A program made the position numbers and the translations under genes. This document shows positions 15,643-21,329 of a stretch of 21,329 nucleotides of DNA, in pieces. The stretch comes from an uncultured Prevotella sp. (GTDB taxonomy: Bacteria > Bacteroidota > Bacteroidia > Bacteroidales > Bacteroidaceae). A model generated the notes under the pieces. The model ran no database searches and was not told the origin of the DNA. It worked only from the letters and a program-made list of their open reading frames with translations. Numbering within the stretch: the first letter of the stretch is position 1; each line of letters opens with the position of its first letter. The DNA is taken from the NCBI GenBank assembly GCA_937874345.1, contig CALNBT010000182.1:1-21329 (forward strand), written 5' to 3'.

Positions 15643-16821
15643 ATGCGAACAGAAGGAGACTTTATCAAGATTAATGAATGGCTTTTACCTTTAAGCTGGT
15701 TGTATGGCTTAGGCGTTCGATTTCGTAATCAGCTGTTTGAAATGGGAATTCTCAAGGAAACTCCTTTTGACATTCCAATCATCTCTGTTGGCAATATCAC
15801 CGTCGGTGGGACCGGGAAGACTCCCCATGTAGAATATCTCATCCGCTTGTTGAAAGACATCATGCAGGTTGGAGTGCTATCTCGCGGATTCAAACGCACG
15901 AGTCATGGTTTTGTTTTGGCTGATGAAGAATCTACAGCATCTTCTATTGGTGACGAACCTTATCAGATGAAGAAAAAGTTTCCGGAGGTCATTGTTGCTG
16001 TTGATAAAAATAGAAGACAAGGAATCCAGAGGCTTTTGACAGATACTGTGACGAATAGCGTTGATGTCATCCTGTTGGACGATGCTTATCAACATAGATA
16101 TGTCAAGCCTGGAATAAATATACTACTGGTCGATTATCACAGATTTATCATGAACGACAAACTGCTTCCTGCGGGTCGTCTAAGAGAACACGTTAGTGGG
16201 AAAGATCGGGCAGATATTGTGATCGTAACAAAATGTCCCAACGACCTAAAGCCAATGGAGTTTAGAGTCCTCACCAAAAATATGGATCTCTATCCTTTCC
16301 AATCATTATTTTTCACTTCACTGGAATATTGTGACTTGCAACCAATTTTTGGTAAAGGCAGCCTCCCGTTAGATTCTCTTGCAGATAAAAATGTACTTCT
16401 TTTAACAGGTATCGCATCGCCTCAACAACTCAAAACTGACTTACTGACAAAATGCAAAAGCATCTTTCAGATGACTTTCAGTGATCATCATCAGTTTACG
16501 CAAAGCGATATTGAAAAATTGAATGAAAAATTCAGTCAACTGGAAGCTAACAAGATTATTATCACTACTGAAAAAGATGCCGCCAGATTGGTGTCTGCAG
16601 AACTACTGACAGATGAAGTGAAAAAGGCTATTTATCAGTTACCTATCAAAATTAATTTCTTACTCGGCAGCGAAGAGGAATTCAATCATAAAATTATAAG
16701 CTATGTACGAAAAAATTCAAGAAACAGCATCCTGGTTAAAGGAAAGAATGACAACAAGTCCAAAAACAGCCATCATTCTGGGAACAGGCCTGGGACAATT
16801 AGCTTCAGAAATAACAGATAG
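15643..16821 (+). CDS. lpxK: Tetraacyldisaccharide 4'-kinase (lipid A synthesis)
   Basis: LpxK phosphorylates the 4' position of the lipid A disaccharide at the inner membrane. The P-loop VGGTGKTP is at 54-61, after the typical IISVGNIT. Other conserved parts are LSRGFKR, SIGDEPYQM (Asp104-Glu105), VDKNRRQGI, LLDDAYQHR (145-152; usually LDDGFQHR), LLPAGRLRE, FSDHHQFT and ITTEKDAAR. The first 25 residues include the hydrophobic amphipathic helix that anchors the enzyme. At 392 residues it is longer than typical. The last 39 codons (16703-16821) overlap the start of punA in another frame, and the final 30 residues are hydrophilic and low in conserved features. Sequence through FNHKIISYVRKN looks like the natural end of the enzyme, so the tail is probably a by-product of the overlap. 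See the finding on this overlap. Confidence 0.94.
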   Translation: MRTEGDFIKINEWLLPLSWLYGLGVRFRNQLFEMGILKETPFDIPIISVGNITVGGTGKTPHVEYLIRLLKDIMQVGVLSRGFKRTSHGFVLADEESTASSIGDEPYQMKKKFPEVIVAVDKNRRQGIQRLLTDTVTNSVDVILLDDAYQHRYVKPGINILLVDYHRFIMNDKLLPAGRLREHVSGKDRADIVIVTKCPNDLKPMEFRVLTKNMDLYPFQSLFFTSLEYCDLQPIFGKGSLPLDSLADKNVLLLTGIASPQQLKTDLLTKCKSIFQMTFSDHHQFTQSDIEKLNEKFSQLEANKIIITTEKDAARLVSAELLTDEVKKAIYQLPIKINFLLGSEEEFNHKIISYVRKNSRNSILVKGKNDNKSKNSHHSGNRPGTISFRNNR

Positions 16822-17512
16822 TTACGAGTTTTCTTATAAGGATATACCCAACTTTCCGCTTTCTACTGTTGAAGGGCATTCTGGAAAGTTGATTTTCGGA
16901 AAATTAGGTAATAAGGATATCATGGCCATGCAAGGTAGATTTCATTATTATGAAGGCTATGAAATGAAAGAAGTTACGTTTCCGGAAAGAGTGATGTATG
17001 AGCTTGGGATAGAAACGCTTTTTGTATCCAATGCTTCGGGTGGTATGAATCCAAATTTCCGAATTGGCGACTTGATGATCATAGACGATCATATCAATTT
17101 TTTCCCAGAACACCCGCTACATGGGAAAAACTTCCCTACAGGCCCACGATTCCCGGATATGCATGAAGCCTATGACCATTCTCTTATCGCTTTGGCAGAT
17201 CAAATTGCCCATGAGAAGCAGATAAGGGTTGTGCATGGTATTTATATTGGTGTGCAAGGTCCTACATTCGAGACTCCATCAGAATACCGCATGTATCATC
17301 GTCTAGGTGGTGATGCTGTTGGTATGAGTACGGTTCCTGAGGTTATTGTTGCTCGTCATTGCGGTATCAAAGTTTTTGGAATCAGCATCATTACTGATTT
17401 GGGAATTGAGGGAAAAGCTGTCGAGGTTTCGCATGAGGAAGTTCAGGAGGCTGCAAACCGTGCCCAACCCTTAATGACAGAAATCATGAGAGAAATGATT
17501 AAGAGAAGCTAA
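16703..17512 (+). CDS. punA: Purine nucleoside phosphorylase (trimeric PNP/MTAP family)
   Basis: The enzyme cleaves purine nucleosides with phosphate to free base and ribose 1-phosphate, in purine salvage. The 269 residues match the trimeric class. ILGTGLGQLA (25-34) binds phosphate, VEGHSGKL and GRFHYYEGY follow, then VSNASGGMNP, GVQGPTFETPSEY with Glu190 (base contact) and DAVGMSTVPEVIVARHCG. The position equivalent to human PNP Asn243 is Asp232 (SIITDLG). SHEEV matches the human ANHEEV segment with its His. The ATG at 16703 is supported because MYEKIQETASWLKERM is the usual PNP N-terminus, even though it lies 119 nt inside lpxK in a +1 frame. Translational coupling with lpxK is therefore likely. 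A hairpin at 17537-17568 follows. Activity on 6-oxopurines is expected for the family; acceptance of 6-aminopurines is a possibility raised by Asp232. Confidence 0.95.
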   Translation: MYEKIQETASWLKERMTTSPKTAIILGTGLGQLASEITDSYEFSYKDIPNFPLSTVEGHSGKLIFGKLGNKDIMAMQGRFHYYEGYEMKEVTFPERVMYELGIETLFVSNASGGMNPNFRIGDLMIIDDHINFFPEHPLHGKNFPTGPRFPDMHEAYDHSLIALADQIAHEKQIRVVHGIYIGVQGPTFETPSEYRMYHRLGGDAVGMSTVPEVIVARHCGIKVFGISIITDLGIEGKAVEVSHEEVQEAANRAQPLMTEIMREMIKRS

Positions 17513-17536
17513 TTCTGATAGCGCTATAAACAATTA

Positions 17537-17568
17537 AAATGAGTGAGCACCTATCTGTTCACTCATTT
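17537..17568 (+). terminator. Probable terminator between punA and thiL
   Basis: Arms 17537-17546 and 17559-17568 (core TGAGTGA/TCACTCA) form a 10-bp stem, extendable by a G-U and a C-G pair to 12 bp, with an 8-nt loop. TTTATTTTAAAC follows, a moderate U-tract. It begins 24 nt after the punA stop and 26 nt before the thiL ATG, so it may attenuate rather than fully block transcription into thiL. Confidence 0.65.
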
Positions 17569-17593
17569 ATTTTAAACAAAATAATTCAATAAA

Positions 17594-18700
17594 ATGACAG
17601 ATATTTCAAAATTAGGTGAATTCGGATTAATAGATCGCCTGACCAAGAGTATTACCTTGAAAAATGAATCATCAAAATTCGGTGTGGGAGACGACTGTTC
17701 GGTTCTTCACTATCATGATCATGAAGTTCTAGTAACGACCGATATGCTCATGGAAGGAATCCACTTTGACCTAACCTACATGGATATGCAACACTTGGGG
17801 TACAAGTCGGCAATGGTCAACTTCAGTGACATTTTTTCCATGAATGGCTCTCCAAAACAACTATTAGTCAGTATTGCGTTTGACAAGCGCTTTAAGGTTG
17901 AAGATCTAGACGATTTCTACAGCGGCCTAAAAATGGCCTGTGACAAATGGGGTGTAGACCTTGTTGGAGGAGATACAACAACATCTCGTACCGGTCTTGC
18001 TATTAGTATTACGTGTATTGGTGAAGCAAAGGCCGAAGACATCGTCTATCGTCATGGAGCCAAGGATACAGATCTCATTTGTGTGAGTGGTGATTTAGGA
18101 GCAGCCTACATGGGACTGATGCTTCTTGAGCGTGAAAAAAACGTTTACTACAAACAAATTGAAGAAGTAAAGGAGAAGATCAAGATTGCAAAAGAACAAC
18201 AAGATGAGCCTCTCGTTGAGCGACTGAACATTCAACTCAAAGACTTGTCTGATTTTCTACCTGACTTTGCCGGAAAGGAATATTTACTTCAAAGGCAGTT
18301 GCAAACAGAAGCTCGTGGAGATATTATTGAGAGTTTGAAGGAAAATGGCATCCATCCTACTTCAATGATTGACATTTCTGATGGACTTAGTAGTGAGTTG
18401 CTGCATATTTGCAAACAGAGCCAATGTGGATGTCATATTTATGAAAAGAACATTCCAATCGACTACCAGACCGCAGTAATGGCTGAAGAAATGAATATGA
18501 ACGTCACTACCTGTGCACTTAATGGCGGTGAAGACTATGAATTGCTTTTCACAGTTTCTATCGGTGACTATGAAAAAGTAGAAGCATTAGAAAATGTGAA
18601 GTTGATTGGTCATATTACAAAACCGTCCTTTGGATGTCAACTCGTTACCAGAGATAATCAGGAGTTTGAATTAAAAGCACAAGGTTGGAATCCGTTATAA
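17594..18700 (+). CDS. thiL: Thiamine-monophosphate kinase
   Basis: ThiL uses ATP to make thiamine diphosphate from thiamine monophosphate, the last step of cofactor synthesis. The 368 residues exceed the usual 320-345. Conserved parts in order are GVGDDCSV with Asp33-Asp34 (metal/ATP), VTTDMLMEGIHF (Asp50), NFSDIFSMNGSP, GVDLVGGDTT (120-129), SGDLGAA, MIDISDGLSSELLHI (258-272) and NGGEDYELLFT (310-320). The extra length is a charged helical stretch at about 181-232 (KNVYYKQIEEVKEKIKIAK and following), inserted between the SGDLGAA strand and DISDGLSS. The ATG at 17594 puts EFGLIDRLT at the N-terminus, as in the family. It is preceded by the hairpin after punA and followed by a 166-nt gap to tRNA-Phe. 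Its product is the cofactor for transketolase, encoded 16 kb away. Confidence 0.95.
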   Translation: MTDISKLGEFGLIDRLTKSITLKNESSKFGVGDDCSVLHYHDHEVLVTTDMLMEGIHFDLTYMDMQHLGYKSAMVNFSDIFSMNGSPKQLLVSIAFDKRFKVEDLDDFYSGLKMACDKWGVDLVGGDTTTSRTGLAISITCIGEAKAEDIVYRHGAKDTDLICVSGDLGAAYMGLMLLEREKNVYYKQIEEVKEKIKIAKEQQDEPLVERLNIQLKDLSDFLPDFAGKEYLLQRQLQTEARGDIIESLKENGIHPTSMIDISDGLSSELLHICKQSQCGCHIYEKNIPIDYQTAVMAEEMNMNVTTCALNGGEDYELLFTVSIGDYEKVEALENVKLIGHITKPSFGCQLVTRDNQEFELKAQGWNPL

Positions 18701-18777
18701 TTTAGGTATCAACAACTTATGTTTTCTACTTAGGAGTTGGCCTGTTAAAAGTGGGATTTGTTAGACGAAACAGCTTT

Positions 18778-18793
18778 GTTAATAAATATTAAC
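18778..18793. repeat. 16-bp palindrome upstream of the tRNA-Phe promoter
   Basis: GTTAATA and TATTAAC flank a 2-nt centre (18778-18784 and 18787-18793). It lies 48 nt before the -7 box of the tRNA promoter and 78 nt after the thiL stop. It could be a protein-binding site or simply an AT-rich coincidence; it is too AT-rich and short-stemmed to serve as a terminator. Confidence 0.3.
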
Positions 18794-18840
18794 CCGTAAA
18801 ACATTTTCGTGTAAATGCTTTACAATTCAAAAAGATTTCT

Positions 18841-18848
18841 TACCTTTG
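18841..18848 (+). promoter_or_regulatory. Promoter -7 box of tRNA-Phe
   Basis: TACCTTTG is a full match to TAnnTTTG and lies 18 nt before the first tRNA base, consistent with a short 5' leader removed by RNase P. A TTTA at 18819-18822, 18 bp upstream, is the best -33 candidate. The position just ahead of a tRNA gene makes this box credible despite the weak upstream element. Confidence 0.65.
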
Positions 18849-18866
18849 CAACCGCAAAACAACGAT

Positions 18867-18939
18867 GGTGCCATAGCTCAGTTGGTAGAGCAAAGGACTG
18901 AAAATCCTTGTGTCCCCGGTTCGATTCCTGGTGGTACCA
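18867..18939 (+). tRNA. tRNA-Phe (anticodon GAA)
   Basis: The 73-nt cloverleaf folds as follows. The acceptor GGTGCCA (18867-18873) pairs with TGGTACC (18932-18938), including one G-U pair. The D arm is GCTC/GAGC with loop AGTTGGTA. The anticodon arm is AAGGA/TCCTT with loop CTGAAAA, giving anticodon GAA for phenylalanine. The variable loop is GTGTC, and the T arm is CCCGG/CCTGG around TTCGATT. The discriminator is A18939. CCA is not encoded, as the next bases are CGC, so it must be added by the nucleotidyltransferase. The middle pair of the T stem is a C-T(U) mismatch, which is odd. It has its own promoter and terminator. Confidence 0.95.
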
Positions 18940-18943
18940 CGCT

Positions 18944-18977
18944 AAACTCCCGAATATTTCTATTTGGGAGTTTTTTT
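18944..18977 (+). terminator. Rho-independent terminator of tRNA-Phe
   Basis: Arms 18944-18955 and 18962-18973 form a 12-bp stem with one G-U pair (core ACTCCC/GGGAGT) and a 6-nt loop, followed by a run of seven T residues at 18971-18977. It begins 4 nt after the tRNA discriminator base. Confidence 0.93.
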
Positions 18978-19097
18978 GTATATTGAAAAATTAATATAAA
19001 AAGCCTTATCCGATATTGGCAGAAAACAGAAAATTTGATTTGAGCAATTTATAGGTACCAAATGATACTTACTAGAGTGGGAAAATTGAGTAAAGGA
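18978..19097. other. AT-rich intergenic stretch without a recognised gene
   Basis: Between the tRNA-Phe terminator and the hairpin at 19098 I see no gene. A 27-codon plus-strand frame (ATG 19062 to TAA 19143-19145) has no promoter-like box ahead of it and runs across the hairpin, so I take it as chance. Confidence 0.5.
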
Positions 19098-19212
19098 GAA
19101 ATCGAATGTCTCACGACATTCGATTTTCAAAAACAAACTACTTAAAAACTAATCTACTAAAACAAATCAAAAATATTTTTCAGTTATAAACTGTATATTC
19201 ATTTATTTTGTA
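19098..19212 (-). ncRNA. Candidate short RNA or leader-peptide transcript between groEL and tRNA-Phe
   Basis: A well-formed minus-strand promoter at 19218-19249 would start an RNA near 19212. About 85 nt on lies a hairpin with arms 19115-19126 and 19099-19110 (12 perfect pairs plus one G-U, core GACATTCGATTT), a 4-nt loop, and only a weak U-tract after it. No known gene on the minus strand lies downstream; beyond is the antisense of tRNA-Phe and thiL. The RNA would contain an 11-codon frame starting at 19202-19200 (MNIQFITEKYF, stop at 19169-19167). Promoter boxes and hairpin are seen; the RNA itself is inferred. Confidence 0.25.
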
Positions 19213-19217
19213 TATCG

Positions 19218-19249
19218 CAAATATACAAAAGTTTGTCATGAGTTCCAAA
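19218..19249 (-). promoter_or_regulatory. Bacteroidales-type promoter downstream of groEL
   Basis: On the minus strand TTTG (plus 19249-19246), a 20-bp spacer and TATATTTG (19225-19218) match the consensus exactly, as in the dnaN and SDR promoters. The -7 box sits inside a perfect 10-bp dyad (19206-19215 and 19221-19230, 5-nt centre) that could be an operator. Nothing annotated lies directly downstream. In AT-rich DNA a chance match is possible. Confidence 0.45.
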
Positions 19250-19285
19250 TATTTTGATAAGAATTTTTCTATTTTCAAAGAAAAT

Positions 19286-19328
19286 AATGAAAAAGGGATG
19301 GTTTTTAGCAAATCATCCCTTTTTCATT
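19286..19328 (-). terminator. Terminator of the groES-groEL operon
   Basis: Arms 19286-19300 and 19314-19328 pair perfectly over 15 bp (core AAAAAGGGATG/CATCCCTTTTT). Four more inner pairs, including a G-U, leave a 5-nt loop. It begins 18 nt after the groEL stop on the minus strand and ends in a T-rich tail (ATTTTC) on that strand. Position and strength make it the end of the chaperonin transcript. Confidence 0.85.
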
Positions 19329-19346
19329 TCAATTTACGAATGTTTA

Positions 19347-20972
19347 TTACATCATTCCACCCATTCCTGGTGCCATTGGAGCTGCAGGTTTCTCTTCTGG
19401 TTTATCAACAATGACACATTCTGTTGTCAAGAACATGCCTGCAATCGATGCAGCATTTTCAAGTGCAACACGAGTCACCTTTGCAGGATCAATAACGCCG
19501 GAAACTCTCAAATCCTCATAAGTATCGGTGCGCGCATTGTAACCATAGTCACCTTCACCCTTGCGAACTTTATCAACGACCACAGCACCTTCACCACCTG
19601 CATTGGTTACAATTTGACGTAATGGCTCTTCAATAGCACGTTTGATGATATTAATACCGGTTTGTTCATCAGAATTGTCTCCCTTCAAATCTATCAAAGA
19701 ATCCAATGCCCGGATGTAGGTTGTACCGCCACCAGCAACAACACCTTCTTCGATAGCTGCACGTGTTGCACTAAGAGCATCATCTACGCGGTCTTTCTTT
19801 TCTTTCATTTCAACCTCGCTATTGCCACCAACATACAAAACAGCTACCCCACCTGACAATTTTGCCAAACGCTCTTGCAGTTTTTCTTTATCGTATGAGC
19901 TTGTGGTATTCTCAATCTCGTTCTTAATTTGAGCAATACGATCCTGAATATTTTCGGATTGACCACTACCATTGACAACTGTTGTGTAATCTTTCGAAAC
20001 AGTAACCTTTTCTGCTGTACCCAACATTTCGAGGGTAGCCTGTTCAAGCTTAAGACCTTTTTCTTCGCTGACAACAACCCCACCGGTCAGGATGGCAATA
20101 TCTTCCAACATGGCTTTACGACGATCACCAAAACCAGGAGCCTTAACAGCACAAATCTTCAATCCTGCACGTAAACGGTTAACAACTAACGTAGTCAATG
20201 CTTCTGAATCAACATCTTCTGCAATAACGAGCAATGGACGTCCACTCTCTGCTGCTGGCTGTAGTATCGGCAAGAAATCTTTAATGTTTGAAATCTTTTT
20301 ATCGTAAATCAGGATATATGGATTTTCCAATACACACTCCATCTTGTCAGAATCGGTAACAAAATAGCCAGACAAATAACCACGATCAAATTGCATTCCT
20401 TCAACAACTCCGATGCTTGTCTCACGACTCTTGCTTTCCTCAATCGTAATAACACCATTTTTGCTAACCTTACGCATCGCATCAGCTAACAGCTTTCCAA
20501 TTTCAGGATCATTATTGGCAGATACCGTAGCAACTTGCTCTATCTTGTCATAATTGCTTCCAACCAACTCAGCGTGATCCTTGATATAATCTACAATTGC
20601 ATTTACGGCCTTATCAATACCACGTTTTAAGTCCATCGGATTGGCACCAGCAGTAACATTTTTCAAACCTTCAGTTACTATAGCCTGTGTCAAAATGGTA
20701 GCAGTAGTTGTTCCGTCACCAGCATCATCACCAGTCTTAGAAGCAACGCTCTTTACAAGTTGTGCACCGGTATTCTCAAACGGATTCTCCAAATCAATTT
20801 CTTTTGCCACTGTAACACCATCTTTCGTAATCTGAGGAGCACCGAATTTCTTTTCAATCACAACATTACGTCCTTTAGGACCTAGTGTTATTTTAACAGC
20901 ATTAGCCAACTTGTCGACACCATCTTTCAGCAAGTCCCTTGCTTCTACATTATATTTAATATCTTTTGCCAT
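19347..20972 (-). CDS. groEL: Chaperonin GroEL (60 kDa subunit)
   Basis: GroEL forms the double-ring folding chamber in the cytosol and works with GroES. The 541 residues match the family. The equatorial domain begins MAKDIKYNVEARDLLKDGVD and carries the ATP-site stretches ITLGPKGRNVV, TKDGVTVAK and GDDAGDGTTTAT (Asp86, matching the E. coli residue needed for ATP hydrolysis). The apical domain holds GMQFDRGYLSGYFVTD and AEDVDSEALTTLVVN. The second equatorial part has LSGGVAVLYVGG, RVDDALSATRAAIEEG and VVAGGGTTY. The C-terminus ends in the flexible Gly-Met tail (MAPGMGGMM). It lies 64 nt downstream of groES on the same strand. No CIRCE-type operator is visible in the part of the operon included. 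Confidence 0.98.
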   Translation of the reverse strand: MAKDIKYNVEARDLLKDGVDKLANAVKITLGPKGRNVVIEKKFGAPQITKDGVTVAKEIDLENPFENTGAQLVKSVASKTGDDAGDGTTTATILTQAIVTEGLKNVTAGANPMDLKRGIDKAVNAIVDYIKDHAELVGSNYDKIEQVATVSANNDPEIGKLLADAMRKVSKNGVITIEESKSRETSIGVVEGMQFDRGYLSGYFVTDSDKMECVLENPYILIYDKKISNIKDFLPILQPAAESGRPLLVIAEDVDSEALTTLVVNRLRAGLKICAVKAPGFGDRRKAMLEDIAILTGGVVVSEEKGLKLEQATLEMLGTAEKVTVSKDYTTVVNGSGQSENIQDRIAQIKNEIENTTSSYDKEKLQERLAKLSGGVAVLYVGGNSEVEMKEKKDRVDDALSATRAAIEEGVVAGGGTTYIRALDSLIDLKGDNSDEQTGINIIKRAIEEPLRQIVTNAGGEGAVVVDKVRKGEGDYGYNARTDTYEDLRVSGVIDPAKVTRVALENAASIAGMFLTTECVIVDKPEEKPAAPMAPGMGGMM

Positions 20973-20991
20973 AATTATTTTGTATTAATTA

Positions 20992-21032
20992 ATTTAGGTT
21001 ATTTTATTGTATTACTCAAATTGAACCTAAAT
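20992..21032. repeat. Inverted repeat in the groES-groEL gap
   Basis: Nine-base arms at 20992-21000 and 21024-21032 (ATTTAGGTT/AACCTAAAT) enclose 23 nt. Together they fill most of the 64-nt gap between the two genes. It could mark an RNA processing or stability site that sets the ratio of the two proteins. There is no U-tract typical of a terminator, and cotranscription is still expected. Confidence 0.4.
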
Positions 21033-21036
21033 AGTC

Positions 21037-21309
21037 CTATTTGTTTACAATTGCAAGTACATCACTCTGACGCATAATCAGATACTTCTCTCCGTCAAAT
21101 TCTAATTCCGTACCACTGTATTTTCCATATAGAACTTCATCTCCGGATTTTAAAATCATTTCTTCGTCTTTGGTACCATTACCAACAGCTACGATAACAC
21201 CATGCAAAGGTTTCTCTTTTGCAGTATCAGGAATAATGATTCCACCAACTTTTTCTTCTGCAGGTGCAGGAAGCACCAGCACTCTGTCTGCTAAAGGTTT
21301 TACATTCAT
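21037..21309 (-). CDS. groES: Co-chaperonin GroES (10 kDa subunit)
   Basis: GroES is the heptameric lid of GroEL. The 90 residues are slightly shorter than the usual 95-97. The start MNVKPLADRVLVLPAPAEEK is typical. The mobile loop that docks onto GroEL is about residues 16-34, with the hydrophobic contact GGIIIP at 22-27. The roof region and the DEVLYGKYSGTELEFDGEKY stretch follow, and LIMRQSDVLAIV closes the barrel. It is the first gene of the operon. Only 20 nt of its upstream region (21310-21329) are in the window, so the promoter and any heat-shock operator are not visible. Confidence 0.97.
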   Translation of the reverse strand: MNVKPLADRVLVLPAPAEEKVGGIIIPDTAKEKPLHGVIVAVGNGTKDEEMILKSGDEVLYGKYSGTELEFDGEKYLIMRQSDVLAIVNK

Positions 21310-21329
21310 AATCTATTATTTTAAGTTAT

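Noticed and set aside
19062..19145. 27-codon plus-strand frame between tRNA-Phe and groEL
   Set aside because: It has no promoter box, runs through the 19098-19127 hairpin, and is short enough to be chance.
19254..19622. 122-codon plus-strand frame running into groEL antisense
   Set aside because: It crosses the groEL terminator hairpin and the antisense of groEL; Cys/His/Phe-rich composition suggests noise.
1..21329. CRISPR array, insertion sequence, phage or toxin-antitoxin genes
   Set aside because: I saw no regularly spaced direct repeats, transposase or integrase motifs, or paired small genes anywhere in the window.

Overview
The window is an ordinary chromosomal housekeeping segment of a member of the phylum Bacteroidota, order Bacteroidales, most probably a Prevotella-like genus. 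The evidence is threefold. The protein families are Bacteroidota-type: a DUF3127 OB-fold protein, a DUF4835 envelope protein beside recN, a DnaQ-like exonuclease with a DUF3820-like tail, and the block sppA-lpxK-punA-thiL. Promoter-like boxes have the Bacteroidales form TTTG-N20-TAnnTTTG, at exactly 20 bp spacing in three places. Shine-Dalgarno sequences are not evident. The DNA is AT-rich, and I saw no insertion sequence, phage gene, CRISPR array or other sign of recent transfer.

Layout. Bases 1-5409 (+) hold the 3' end of transketolase, rpiB, cutC and a large secreted transglutaminase-like protein, closely spaced and ending at a perfect 21-bp inverted repeat (5462-5503). That repeat also ends the converging DUF3127 gene (5527-5928, -). 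A divergent intergenic region then leads to dnaN (6111-7235). A DEDDh exonuclease, DUF4835, recN (1-nt overlap with DUF4835) and a secreted, apparently inactive trypsin-like/TPR protein follow on + and end at a strong terminator (12507-12549). A short-chain dehydrogenase lies on - (12632-13408) with its own promoter. After a roughly 390-bp divergent gap come sppA, lpxK and punA (lpxK and punA overlap by 119 nt), a hairpin, thiL, and tRNA-Phe with its own promoter and terminator. The right end is the groES-groEL operon on -.

How the genes fit together. tkt and rpiB are the non-oxidative pentose phosphate branch. The DUF3127 protein with an SSB-like acidic tip, the sliding clamp, the exonuclease and RecN form a DNA replication and repair neighbourhood. 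sppA and lpxK serve the envelope (membrane proteolysis, lipid A). punA and thiL serve nucleoside salvage and thiamine diphosphate synthesis; transketolase uses that cofactor. groES-groEL is the chaperonin.

I found no convincing new multi-gene system. The points most worth a second look are the long lpxK/punA overlap, the pseudoprotease-TPR protein, an Asn-to-Asp change at a purine-specificity position of PunA, the SSB-like tail on the DUF3127 protein, and a possible short untranslated or leader RNA between groEL and tRNA-Phe.
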